NCBI GenBank assembly: GCA_963971225.1
Contig: OZ020267.1
Span: forward strand, 6,785,574 to 6,849,573
DNA from: Melieria omissa
Lineage: Eukaryota; Arthropoda; Insecta; Diptera; Ulidiidae
Reading direction: 5' to 3'
DNA: 64,000 nt
Below the pieces are notes generated by a model, which searched no databases, was not told where the DNA came from, and saw only the letters and a list, made by a program, of their open reading frames with translations. This document shows, one piece after another, positions 11,901 to 22,532 of the stretch. Positions within the stretch are counted from its first letter, which is position 1. Each line of letters opens with the position of its first letter. The position numbers were made by a program, and so were the translations under genes.

Positions 11901-13004
11901 ATTACGGCATCGACCTTTCAGGCCTGTTTAACTGTTTTGGTTGTGAAAATGAAAAGAAAATTGAGTCAAGTTTAAAAAAAAAATATTGGAAATTTCCCAG
12001 GATATTCAAGGATAAAGTTTTAAATGGACATTTTCAATACCCCTTGGTCCTTTTGTACCAAAACATAACATTTTCTAAGATTCTAAGGATTTTTCTCTTT
12101 CATTTGATACCCATATTGTTATTTTACAATGCGCTTAATTTTGAAAATATTTTTCTGTTGTGTACTATTTGTCTATTTCAAACGTGTCCTTGAAATTTCA
12201 TAGTCCTTTCAAAAACATACTGACATCATAGAGAAAAACTAAAATCGCAATTTTACAACATTTGGCTCCTAGTTTTGCGAGTGTGTAGATTTTTTCGTGT
12301 GTTTTGAAATTTTTGGAATTTTTTTGTCGCACAGTGAGATTTCTGTACCACTGGGAGACAGATTCATTTGAAGCTCAGGTTCGAACACTGAAAGAGAGTT
12401 CCCTTGTCACAGAGTTCTCTTGTCTCATCGTACATTACAGTGGGCCTTCATAGGCCTCCGAATGCTCTATTTGACCGATACGCAAACCTTCTGTCTTGAC
12501 TAACCTAACATTAATCTATCGTCTACTACTAGTAATAGTTTGCATCCCACTGGCTTTGTAAATGGTTTCTGAAACAAACTTGGCTTCCAAGTTTCAAAAG
12601 TAGGTATTTCAAATTTAAATAAAAAACAAAATAAAAAAAAATAAAACGAATAAATTAAATTAAATTTTAAAACAGAAATTAGGAAGTTGAAAGTTGGGGA
12701 AAAAGGCTGTTGACATTTCCTTTGGGCACTTTTCGCATCGTCAATCAATTACTTCTCACCATTCACTTAGATCAGAAGTCAGGAGAGCCTTTTTAGTGTA
12801 AGAATCGATTAATGAATGAACAGCAAGCTCAAAAATTTTCGTTGGTATACGAATTCATGTTCCACAAACCCGTAGTCCAAAATTAGTAAAATATTCGTTG
12901 AACCAAGGCGATTAGTTTTGGTAGATAGAAGAAATCTTAACAACTGAATTGCTATGTCCAAAATGAAAGCCAAGTTTTGTTAGAGGTCAAAGTGGAACCC
13001 CAAA
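11901..13004. other. AT-rich decayed DNA, nothing recognised
   Basis: There is no gene, and ORFs such as the minus-strand one at 12500-12748 are low-complexity. ACAGTGGGCCTTCATAGGCC at about 12436-12455 contains a short inverted repeat of no clear meaning. Confidence 0.4.
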
Positions 13005-13012
13005 TTGGTTCA

Positions 13013-13159
13013 CAGTGGTGTACACAAGGGGTGTTTTGGGGTTCAAATCCTCCAAATACAAAAATTTATAGCACAAAAAATGGTTTCCAATGGTATTAGG
13101 CTCAAAATTTGTATGGAAACCACCCTCCCTTCCGAAATAAAATCTTGTGTGCGTCACTG
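13013..13159 (+). mobile_element. hAT-like MITE, copy 2
   Basis: The 147-bp element starts CAGTGGTGTACACA and ends TGTGTGCGTCACTG, giving imperfect terminal inverted repeats of about 14 bp. It is flanked by TTGGTTCA (13005-13012) and TTGGTCCA (13160-13167), an 8-bp target duplication with one mismatch. The interior has the family signatures GTTTTGGGGTTCAAATCC, CCAAATACAAAAATT, CAATGGTATT-GGCTCAAAA and AAATAAAATC. The short ORFs crossing it are artefacts. Confidence 0.8.
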
Positions 13160-13199
13160 TTGGTCCACAGAATCAAACCTGGAAATGACTTAACACTTG

Positions 13200-13380
13200 A
13201 TTGGTTACTTGTTGTTGTTGGCCTAAGTGTGCTAGGCTTAAAAGGCTCATTGTATGGTCACTGGAAGCGTTGTGCACTAATCATGCAACAGAAATCTATA
13301 CCTAACCTGCAAATTACTTTGTAGTTGTTATTCTTAGGTTGAGCTACAGACCCGTAAGGCCCATTGTGTTGTCAATCATA
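13200..13380 (-). repeat. Possible LINE 3' UTR fragment
   Basis: Two blocks, GGCCTAAGTGTGCTAGGCTTAAAAGGCTCATTGT and TTCTTAGGTTGAGCTACAGACC-GTAAGGCCCATTGTG, resemble the reverse complement of the LINE 3' ends in this window (TTAGGTTAGG...GGCCCATTGTGATACC). The match is short and weak. Confidence 0.3.
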
Positions 13381-13479
13381 GTTCTCAGTAGAAAAATCAA
13401 TAGAAATCAATGCAAAGATAAATTTAGATATAATTTTCACAGAACCCAATTAGCTTAGAGTGTCCTTGTAATCAACTTT

Positions 13480-14420
13480 TGTTGTAATTAACTTCGCTTG
13501 TACAGAATTAGAACTTTGGTGAGAAGTGAGCGCCGCCTCCAGCTGCGAAAAGTCTCGCTGAAAGCCAACATAAATTGCAGTGTTTAGGCTGTCAGTCGAT
13601 ACGCGCCAAACCAGCGACAACAAATTGAATTGCAATGAAAACAACAACAATTAAAGACAATAACAATAACAAAGTCAAAATTGTTTAGTTAAACACTTTT
13701 TGCACGAAAAATAATAACAAAGCGCGAGGCCTTCGTTGGGCGCCATCGAGCAATGTTGCTGGTGTGCATAGCGCCGGCAGACGTTCGGACAGACAGACAA
13801 GCAGACAGACAGTTGGGGCGACACTGTGTTGAAACATGCGAATGCCACTGGCGCTTTGTCGGTGCGCTGTCGAACAGCAACAACAACAACAACAAGCTGA
13901 CACGTTTAGCGCACGCCAGCACTTTGGCAGTGTCGACGATGTGTGGTTGTTGTTGTTGTGTACTTAAATTTTCAGCGGCATAAATTACGCGTACACACCG
14001 AAATGTTTACGGAATATTTGCTCGCTGGCTGCATTTGCATTGATTTTCGGCAGTTTTGTGCATTTTCCGTGTCGATGATGCAACGCGAGGGCAGCCGGAG
14101 GGCGGCGAACTGAGTGAGTTGGGTTGGTTGTGGCAGCAGTACGCAAATTTACGCAACGTTGCTATTTTCGTGTTATTATTTTTATTTATTTTATTTCTCG
14201 CGAGTGCGAGAAAATAAAATCTGCACGTTCGATTCTGAAGAAAACGCAGAAATTCGCTAAAAACTTGATTGCCACTTCGGATTGGAGGTTGCAAATGAAA
14301 AAAATTCCAGAGAATCGAAAAAAAGTAGTTGAAATGTAATGGAATGAAAATCTGAGACTCAGACTCGGATTCTGAGTGTGAAACAAGGGCGTTCGAACGC
14401 CGACTAAACATCAAATGAAA
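13480..14420. other. GC-balanced island with CAA/TTG runs
   Basis: CAACAACAACAACAACAAG at 13878-13896 and GTTGTTGTTGTTGTG at 13946-13960 sit in otherwise single-copy-looking DNA. GACAGACAGACAAGCAGACAGACAG at 13789-13813 is a short tetranucleotide run. ORFs up to 135 residues on both strands overlap one another and carry no domain. The island is probably intronic or regulatory. Confidence 0.4.
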
Positions 14421-15033
14421 CTAGTTTTACTTCCTGTTGTTATTATAAAAATGCCTAATGGTCTCATGTGGGTTGATTTTGGCCAATGTGAGCTGTTTGA
14501 AACTGCCAACTTTTGGTTCTCACAAAACTAAACTCAAGTATCTAAACTAATAAAACTAAACTCATACATACAAATAAAGCAAAAAAAAAGTTTAATTGAG
14601 CCAATGTTTACGATGACGTATTTTGTCACCAATAATTCTCGCCTCTACATGCTTCACTTCAATTGATTGCCAAAACGATTGTTCGATAGTTGCCATTAAT
14701 TTTTGCACATTTTACATATTTTTTTTTCTATTTTTTCAGTTAAATTTTAGTTATATTTGAGTAACTTTTTGCAAGTATTAGTAAAGCCGTGTGAGTGTGT
14801 ACGTTGTTTTTTGCAGTGCAATCATTTAAACAATTGAATAAGTTTGATTGAGAGTTCATTGAAGTTTGAAATGTGTTCGACGAAAAGCGACGAGGGTAAT
14901 GGACTTTTGATGTGAATTGCTGTAAAATTGTGTATACTTTTTTTTTGTTTTGGCTGTGTAGACTTTTTTGATGGACACTTGTGGGTAAAACATGGCATAA
15001 GCATTGAACAATGAATAGAAGAAATGATGAGCA
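14421..15033. other. AT-rich DNA left of a TIR element
   Basis: No gene is visible. Overlapping minus-strand ORFs at 14740-15078 run into the transposon at 15036 and have no motif. Confidence 0.4.
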
Positions 15034-15035
15034 TA

Positions 15036-15673
15036 TCGCACACGCACTACAAAAGTGACACAACTCAAAATTTTTCATTTTCGGGTTTATGTGTTAATAC
15101 TGTGCACGATGCATCAATCTACCAATCAGCAAAAGCTCAGTATATTTTGTAGTTGTTAACTGTTACAAAAATACAGTTAGGTCTCTTTTCATGTCAGAAG
15201 TTCGATGCTATTTGATAGCTGCAGCTCAATGCAAAAAAGTCCTAACTCAAATTGTGTCACTTTTGATGAAATCAATTTTTGTTAAAGTTAATTTTAAGCA
15301 AAATTCTGACAATTTTTGTATATATTTTAAATTTTTAAGATTAATTATGAATTTTCAAAATTTTTCTTTCAAACTTTTTAACTGTCATTTATAATAATTT
15401 AATTCAGAAAAAGCGGCATAACTTGAAATAATTCCGTAATTATTGAATTAAAATATCATCAAAACAGTCACAACTCAAAGTTTTGGATTTTCTGGTGTAA
15501 AATAAAAAAAAAAATTCTTGGAACTTATCAAAAAGCATAATCTGTAAGGATTTTCTACTGAACGGTCTATTCGTTATTTAAAAAAAAATGTTTATTTAGC
15601 TCAAAAACAGTTTTTTGCGTTTCCTGAAAAATCACAAATTTTGAATTGTGTCACTTTTGTTGTGCGTGTGCGA
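15036..15673. mobile_element. Non-autonomous DNA transposon with about 45-bp inverted repeats, TA-flanked
   Basis: The left end reads TCGCACACGCACTACAAAAG, continuing TGACACAACTCAAAATTT. The reverse complement of the right end reads TCGCACACGCACAACAAAAG, continuing TGACACAATTCAAAATTT. The arms agree over roughly 40 bases with only a couple of mismatches. TA flanks both sides (15034-15035, 15674-15675), as in Tc1/mariner-type insertion. The interior repeats pieces of the end motif, for example AACTCAAATTGTGTCACTTTTGATG at about 15245 and CAGTCACAACTCAAAGTTTTGG at about 15465. No transposase frame exists; the 67-residue ORF at 15191-15394 is not recognisable. Superfamily assignment rests only on the TA flank. 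Confidence 0.75.
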
Positions 15674-15788
15674 TATGTGTAATGAAAGTCAATAAAATTT
15701 ATATTATTTATTGACTTAAAAACGCTTAAATGAAGAGGACTCGAGCTGCGAAATATGCTTCGCTTACCAAAGTAATGGGCCAGCTTAA

Positions 15789-16299
15789 CCCTTTAAAACC
15801 CTAATTTGACCCTGGGACTCAATTTTACTTTTGGGTATTTAAATCATGAAACATTTGTCTAAGAAGTGTGCACACGACATTTGAAGCCGTCACGCCTCTT
15901 TGTTAGAGTTCTAGAACTAGTTTACTTTTCAGCTTAAAACGTGTTAAACAAATTTTCTATCAATATTTTTTAATTACACAAAAATTATTTAATATTTATG
16001 GAAAAATACAAAATTATCATTGTTTGATTTTATTTAACCATTACTCAAGAAACAGGGTTTTGATCAAATGCGCCCAGTTCGTAGACTTCAATTAGAACAC
16101 AAACTTTCCCGGATAACGCTGCAAATTATTGGAAATTATTTAGGGGATAACAGTAAACTTTTTGTAATTTGTAATTTCATTTCAAAAAATATTAATTTGT
16201 TGTTGCCTACTTAAATAAAACCCATAAATCAATCATAGCTTTTGCTATAAGATGATAAATAGGTGAAGTTGTTCTCAGGCAACTTTAGGGTCGTAAGGG
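15789..16299 (-). mobile_element. TTAA-flanked MITE, family 1, copy A (piggyBac-like)
   Basis: TTAA lies at 15785-15788, and the right flank is GTAA at 16300-16303, apparently a mutated TTAA. The element is inverted relative to the copies at 40303 and 61994. Shared blocks are the reverse complement of AGAGCAACTT, CATCTTATAGCAAAAGCTACGATTGATT, GGCAACAACAAATTA, CGGGAAAGTTTGTGTTCTAATTGAAG, GAATTGGGCGC, CTCTAACAAAGAGG and CTTCAAATGTCGTGTGCACAC. It has no coding potential. Both ends are mutated compared with CCCTTTCGAC, suggesting the oldest of the three copies. Confidence 0.78.
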
Positions 16300-16303
16300 G
16301 TAA

Positions 16304-16700
16304 AGAGTTTCAGAGTCTCTGGGAAACTTGATGTCAAGGGCTGCCGCAGAATTACCCAACGTTGGGGCTGGCCACATCTATTTTTACAAGTTGCGAGCAT
16401 GGACACTTTTTAGTCCACAGAGAAGACAAGAGACTGCAGTGTCTACGAGCCTGTGTCCATAGACACTTCCAACAATATAAAATGATAATAAATTATTTTT
16501 AAATGATAATTTTATTAGATGGTGAAATTTACTTTGAATCAAAACAAAACAGGAAAAGGTGACTGCTTGCTTGTCTAAATGTGTCTTGAATCTTTGGTTT
16601 TGAGTTTCCCTACCATCCTCCAATCAAAACTTACAACGTTTTCGTATATGTACAAACATCGAATGTGTGTTGTTGCCCTACTGACAATTCTGTTGTTTGG
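16304..16700. other. Unrecognised DNA
   Basis: A 79-residue minus-strand ORF (16384-16623) has no motif. CATGGACACTTTTTAGTCCACAG and GTCCATAGACACTTCC (about 16397-16470) are loosely related to each other. Nothing more was seen. Confidence 0.35.
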
Positions 16701-17048
16701 TTTTGTAATTAGTCGAACTTGCTTTGGGTGGCCGCATTCGGGCGATTAGCTGGTCGCCTTCAGATTTGGTAAAATGCAAAAACTTGAGGGCCAACTGCGG
16801 CTCTTCAAACGATCGACAAACAACCATTAAAATCATCTATGCACAGCAAACAAATTAAGAAAAAAATAAGAAATTAGAAAAAACACAAAAAACCGAAATT
16901 AAATTAGCTCGCACCAAGCGCTGAAAGCGGCCAAACACGAACCAATCAGGCGAATTAATCAAATTTTCAAAACTTTAGCCCGAAAATCGCACAACTCATA
17001 AAATCCCATTCAGTCAGTCAGCCATAACCCTATTAGCACAAAATCATC

Positions 17049-17079
<31 letters not shown>

Positions 17080-18180
17080 TTAACAATATAGCCAAACTAT
17101 GCAAATGAGCGACGCCTGTGTAAGCGCTTACAACGCGCGTCTCGAGCGGCTTTCGATGACTTTGGCCAATTCGCAATGATGTCTGATTCGATTTTCAGTC
17201 ATCTATGTGTTGGTCTGTTGGCATTTTCAAGGCTTTCGGCCGGACAAGTCGCTCGCGCGCGCACAATTCATTATTAATTCGCCGATAAAGCATCGCGTTT
17301 TTGTTCGATATTCGCGTTCGTTGGCGCTTAATTTGAATTTTACAACGCGTCGTTCGTTTAGCATAAAATGTGTGTCAGCAAGGTAAAGGGCGAACGCACC
17401 AACGGACAGACAGACAGACAGACACGTGATGATTTTTTCCATATTGTGTGTGGTTAGTTGTTGGTCGGAGTCGTTGGGGTTTATTGCCAGTTTTGGCTTT
17501 TGAATTTTGCGCCTCGCTGTAAGCATTTGACACAGCAGTGACGCTGTTGTTGTTGTTGTTGCTATATGCGTGTCTCGCGAAATTGGGTTTTCATTACGTT
17601 TTCGTGGCGTATTCGCTTACAACAACGGCTTTGAAGGTTCCAGCGTTTTTTTTTATTATTATTATTTTTTTTTGTTTTGGTTGTTTGCCGATTTTTAACC
17701 TTGAATTTTCGGTTTAGTGTTTTTCGGTTTCGTTTTCGGCTTTTTTGCCTACTTCGATTTACTGAATTTGCTAAATTTTCAACACACAACATTTTCTATT
17801 GCAAATTTGACATTGGGCCATTGCCACTTTTAGTTGTTGTTGTTAACCTTTTCGAGGGTCAACATTATGTAAAAGCAATTTGAAAAATAATTAATGACGA
17901 CGCAGCCACACTGCGGGCGATGGCTGTGCGTGCGAGCGGGACGCGGCAAACGGCGGGCAGTCGGCCGAAAATTTGCCATATTCTGTGCGTGTTACAAAGT
18001 CAACAGGTTGTGTTGCTCATGGCCAGAAAGGTTTCAGTTTTGTTTTTGTTATTGCCATTTCATGTGCCCACACATTGGCGGCTGTGCGCGTGCAGTCAGA
18101 GCCCTTCAGGGGGCAATGCGAAGGTTGCTTCTTCATTGGTGAAATTTAATGGTTGAAATGTGCACGAAATAAGGGGGCAA
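16701..18180. other. GC-balanced island with CAA/TTG runs
   Basis: It contains a CAA run of about eleven repeats (17047-17079), GACAGACAGACAGACAGACA at 17405-17424, and TTG runs at 17545-17560. The region 17100-17400 and 17890-18120 is relatively CpG-rich. No ORF has a domain. I read it as fly intronic or regulatory DNA. Confidence 0.4.
17047..17079. repeat. CAA trinucleotide microsatellite
   Basis: An uninterrupted CAA run of about eleven repeats, the longest in the left third of the window. Confidence 0.95.
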
Positions 18181-18619
18181 ATACATAAAAATCAAATAAA
18201 AATCAATCAAAAAAACAATGGGCAGCTAGTCAGAGATGAGATTTGTCTTAGATAGTTGAAGATTTTAATGGCTTTTACAGATTTACAGACCAACTGTTGT
18301 ATTAGAAAACATCAGTAGTGGCTCAAGCTTGACATTTCATCTCACAACTTTCCAAAAATTTCTATTGACTTTTGAAGTTAAACAGTGCTTGCAGGGCACG
18401 ACGGCTTTGCACGCTTGCATTTTATGGTTTTATTGAAATAATCTTTACTTACTTTATGACTTTTTTATAATGTTTAATTATGCTTCTTCGCATAAACTTC
18501 CATCAAACTTTTACCTTGTCTGATGTTGATTTGTAGATTTTCATATACTGTAAAATATGCGTTGAATTTTTTCAAATTTTTAGTACTTTCCGCAAATCTG
18601 AAGGCAATTCACCCAGTAA
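18181..18619. other. AT-rich DNA leading into a minisatellite
   Basis: No gene is visible. Composition shifts from the island to AT-rich sequence. The last about 60 bp may be the first degenerate unit of the array that follows. Confidence 0.35.
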
Positions 18620-19325
18620 ATCACATTTCTCTTAACCCTTTGTTAACGGCGTCAGGTTTTTTTGAAAAACGAATTGCCTAATTATTTCTCATTTGAGATG
18701 CTTTTATAATATTCAATTCATCATATTCAAAAACATGTTTCCTCTTATAAATGCTTAACCCATTGTTGACTAGTCAGAAGTCGATATAAAAATATTTAAA
18801 AAAAAATATTGACCTTCAGATTTTTTTAAAACAAAAATAGAAAACAAACATATGCAATTATTTCATGTTTTTCACTGCCTCTGCATACAAAATTTACATT
18901 TATTGCTGACCAGTCAGATTTCGTTAAAAAAATAAAAAAAAAACCAATAACTATTTGCTTTTTAAGTGAATTCACCAGTTTTGAAGTTAATAGATTTATC
19001 GGTTCATGTTATTTTCATAGTCTTTCCGTATATGAACTTTAATCCATTGCTGACTCAGTTGTTGTGCGATTTTTGAAAAAAATAACGGTATCTGTAAAAT
19101 TATTTTTGATTTGGAGTATTTTCAGTAATTTTGAAATCAATACGCCCATTAAATATAGTTTCTTCATACAAAATCCTAACCCAAGTTTTGTCCCTTTAGA
19201 AACCGATTTTCAAAAAATCCCTTCTTATTTAATTTAATATTTAAAGTGGACCTACAGTTCAAATTTCATGTTTGTAGCTTTAACGGTTTGGATTGGGCAA
19301 GGATGAGTCGGTCAGACAACAATTA
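18620..19325 (+). repeat. Minisatellite-bearing element, copy 1
   Basis: The phrase CTTAACCC-TTGTTGAC-GTCAG recurs at about 18632, 18757, 18895, 19040 and 19178, a spacing of roughly 125-145 bp. It is followed each time by an AAAAATT-rich block, ATTATTTCTTATTTGAAGTG and a TTTATACAAA block. The array ends in CAAATTTCATGTTTGTAGCT, TTAACGGTTTGG, then GAGTCGGTCAGACAACAATT. The same order of units and the same terminal sequence occur at 62507-63870. That makes both arrays copies of one element with internal tandem repeats, and not two independent satellites. No coding sequence. Confidence 0.7.
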
Positions 19326-19693
19326 CAGTAAAACCCGCATAATCCTTGGCGAACCAACCACAAATTTTGATACTTTTTTTCACAAAAGTTCCTATTTTTA
19401 ATTAAATTCTTTTTTATTCCATAAAAGTTCTTTATTCAGTCATGACAAATTAAAAAAAAAATTAGATCGCACAATTGCTTCAGACAGTTCTCAAACTTGT
19501 TAAAAAACTGTCGATTCAGTATTAGCAAAACAATGTTGAATTAAGTTGTCGTTTAATTTGAAGATATGACAGATGTATTCCTCCTTTGAGAAGAACTTAT
19601 GCACTTGAGGGTTGATTGGTCGGATATCAATTAGAGGATATCAACGCCCAAATTGGTTAAAATAATAGAATATTGATTATAAGGTCCACTATG
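19326..19693 (+). mobile_element. Possible pogo-like MITE
   Basis: The left end TA-CAGTAAAACCCGCATAATCC resembles the CAGT-AACC-ATAATC ends of pogo/Tigger-type elements. A possible right end GATTATAAGGTCCACTATG-TA near 19675-19695 pairs with it only partly. There is no transposase frame. The element would abut the end of the minisatellite element. The assignment is weak. Confidence 0.28.
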
Positions 19694-20165
19694 TAGCTGG
19701 GCTTGGAAGAGTTACCAAGTCGAAGGCAGTTTGAGGAACTGTTATAACTTAATTTAAAGCTTTTTCAAGGCCTTACCAAGTCTAAGCCAGCTACAGTAAC
19801 CTTTACTTCTCAACTTCTAAAAATAAGTTAACAACGATGACCATTCGATCAACAAGAAGTGATTTTACAGTTATAAGTTTAAAGAATAGTTAATTAAGAC
19901 GTTAAAGACTGCATGCCCACCTGTGGGTCACTCCGCAATAACATTACCGGCCCGCGTGATCATGGGTGAGCACACGACATGTTTTACCTGGGGACCGCTT
20001 GTACACCGGTGAGCATAAATTCAATTTATGTACAGTAGTCCATTCACCATAATATACGTAATTAATAATAAAAAAAATGCCGGTCCCTATGTGAGAAATA
20101 CGATTTTTCAATGCGTTCTTCAACGTGTTAAAAAGATGGTGCGTTATGAAACAAAAGGATTGGCA
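19694..20165. other. Unrecognised DNA
   Basis: A 95-residue minus-strand ORF starting at 20231 has no motif. The GC-richer patch at 19920-20010 looks transposon-like but I cannot place it. Confidence 0.35.
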
Positions 20166-20222
20166 GGTTAGGTTAAGTGGCTGCCTGTAAAAGTATAAGT
20201 ATGGCCCATTGTGAGACTTTCC
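20166..20222 (-). repeat. LINE 3' end fragment
   Basis: GGTTAGGTTAAGTGGCTGCC followed by TGGCCCATTGTGAGAC is the reverse complement of the LINE 3' tail (GGCCCA...GGCAGCCACTTAACCTAACC) seen at 25401, 26868 and 30072. Only about 60 bp remain. Confidence 0.5.
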
Positions 20223-20230
20223 CCGAATCA

Positions 20231-20294
20231 AGTTGATGGAAATACTAAAGAAAACACAGATATTTAAAAATGAAAAACCGTCAACATGACCGTC
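20231..20294 (+). repeat. 65-bp dispersed repeat, copy 1
   Basis: AGTTGATGGAAATACTAAAG, AAAACACAGATATTTAAAAA, TGAAAAACCGTCAACATGAC matches 52151-52213 with only a handful of differences, in the same orientation. The two are 32 kb apart and their flanks do not match. Confidence 0.7.
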
Positions 20295-20740
20295 TTTCTA
20301 GTGTTAAGGAGAGTTAGAATTTTATTTAGATTGATTGAATTGGTTGGTTAAAAGACACCTGACTCACCTCACTGAAGAAAGGACTCGCCTAATGAAGGCC
20401 TGATGAAGGCACTCAAAAGTAAGGATTTTTGAAGTGCGACCCTCCATGCACTCTTCTCAACCTAAACTTAAAAACCTTAGTGTGTGCTTAAGAATGACCA
20501 ATATTCTACCACATTCAATTAACATTTGAATGTTAAAATGTTTCTGTGGAAGTCTTTCAGATTATTGCATTGCAAAAATCTTTTGTGACTTTTGGTTTTT
20601 TTTTAAACAAACAAAATTTAATTATTAACAATACTTTGCAACTGGACTACTTATAAAAATTGACATAAAAAGAAGTGTTTAGAAATATTATTTATTTCAC
20701 TGTTAAAAGTGTTTCATTGACCCACTAACCCACAGGGTGA
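20295..20740. other. Unrecognised DNA
   Basis: Short imperfect duplications such as CTCGCCTAATGAAGGCCTGATGAAGGCACTC (about 20386) are present. No gene is seen. Confidence 0.35.
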
Positions 20741-22010
20741 CCTCATTGCCGCTTGACTTCACTCGGAAGAGACGAGTGCAGCGGCTCTATTTTTGCCACA
20801 TTTATGCTGTGCACATTTGCACATTTTATGCGGCAACGATTACTGCAGTTGCGAGTTGTCATCGAAATATTTAGCACTTTTATTAATTGCCGTCGCCGAG
20901 CTGCGGCCGTGGGCGCGGCGCATAGTTTAGGGAAAACACATAATTTGTGTGCACTTGGCGATATTCCCAATTGTTGTAAGCGACACAACATCAACGCGGA
21001 CAATTAAATCAACAACAACAACAACGGCAGCAAGAATGCAACAAATCACACAAAGTGTACAAAGTGAACAAGTGGGGAAAAAATAAACCAAGAACGAGAC
21101 AGAGAGCCGTGTACGAAATTATGCTGAAATGTCATAAAGTCGGCATTAATTTGAGATATTAAAAGTAATGTCGTAATTTATGTGCGAGCAAGCAAAATTG
21201 AAATAAAAAACGAATTGCGGCGAAATCGCTTTCGGGATTTAAATGCAATGAAAAATTGGATGAATGCGTTTGTGGTTAGTAAGCGACGTTGTTGATGCGA
21301 TAATGAAGTTTTTGTTGTTGTTGTGGTTAAAAATATTGTTGCTGCTCTTGTTGTTGTTGTAGGCTGCTGTCATGTGTGCACTAAGCATAGTTGCAGTGTG
21401 ACACGATTGTCGCTGACTATGACTTGTAATAAATTTGTTATTTCTGCTTCTTTTCGCTGCATGAGATTAGGTTGTTGTTGTTGTTGCCTTCGTTTTGGGT
21501 TAAAGCAAATGGCAAATATTTGCCATGGCTAATTTGTGCGGAAATTTAGCGCGCACATGCGACATTAATTATCGACAAACGAATCTAAAATTATTGAATG
21601 TGACATGAGCGCACGAGAGCACACAGTGAGAGAAAGAGAGAGAGTGGGAAGCGCGTTGAAAGGAAACGTCTCCGAAGGAGCCGAGACGAAGTAAATCTGC
21701 GCGTAATTATGCAAAATTATGCACAAATTGAACGGATGCAAATATAAAAGATGACAGCATCGGCGCGCGCTGTCCGGCCAACCGGCCGCCAAGTCCGATT
21801 GAATGAGTGACTGAGTGAGTGTGCTGCATCGCTGACAAATTTCGGTTTTTCTTTTGACATTTGTATATGTCTTTGTTATTGTTGTTGTTGGTGCTGTTAC
21901 GAAATTCAAAAGAATATCGGCAAATGACAAAACTAAAAAACTAGATTAGCCACTTGCAGCATGTGTAGTCACAATTCGTACACAACTAAACGCACACATA
22001 CACACACATG
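20741..22010. other. GC-balanced island with TTG runs and a TATA-like word
   Basis: It includes TTGTTGTTG runs (21311-21320, 21346-21360, 21470-21485), an AGAGAGAGAG stretch near 21631-21645, and GAGTGACTGAGTGAGTG near 21805. ATATAAAAG at about 21741-21749 is followed about 15-30 bp later by a GC-rich block (GCATCGGCGCGCGCTGTCCG), a plausible core-promoter layout. Without a downstream exon I list it only as a possibility. ORFs on both strands overlap and lack domains. Confidence 0.4.
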
Positions 22011-22018
22011 AAACACAT

Positions 22019-22216
22019 CAGCGACGCACGCAAAGGGTGTTTTGGGGTCTCAAATCACTGAAATATCTATTTATTACGAAAATTGTTGCTGAGAAATATA
22101 TGTTCAAGGAATATTTGCTTAAAAGTTTACTTGTGTACGAAAAAAGTGAACTCAAATCTGCTTTATAGATCATTTTTAAACTATGGGGTTTTGAGGTAAC
22201 AATCATCAGACCACTG
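22019..22216 (+). mobile_element. Degenerate hAT-like MITE relic
   Basis: It starts CAGCGACGCACGCAAAGGGTGTTTTGGGG-TCAAATC and ends near CAGACCACTG, with an ACTATGGGGTTTTGAGG block. The start is the reverse complement of the right edge of the relic at 41713-41867 (GCGTGCATCGCTG). No convincing 8-bp target duplication is left. Confidence 0.45.
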
Positions 22217-22532
22217 ACAGTATCAACCATGCACAAACATGCGATATAGAGCTATGCCTGTGACCCGCCTTAACTGAACTGGGGAGACCCGAATACTCCA
22301 AGAAGAATCCTTAGATCATTACCTCTGTGCATGTTCAGTCCTAGCGAAGGTCAGGCTACATTCTTTGAGGAAAGTCTCCGTTCCTAAAGGCATCCATACC
22401 ATATTCATCTTAGAGATTCACAGACCACCTGAAACTCACGGGGTTTATTAAGAACACCAACCAAGCAGTGCCAAATAATAAGGATGCGATATTAGGTACA
22501 TAATCATAAATCTATTCATAAAGTTAGAATAA
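22217..22532. other. Unrecognised DNA left of the 92-bp satellite
   Basis: No gene or repeat structure was recognised. Confidence 0.35.
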
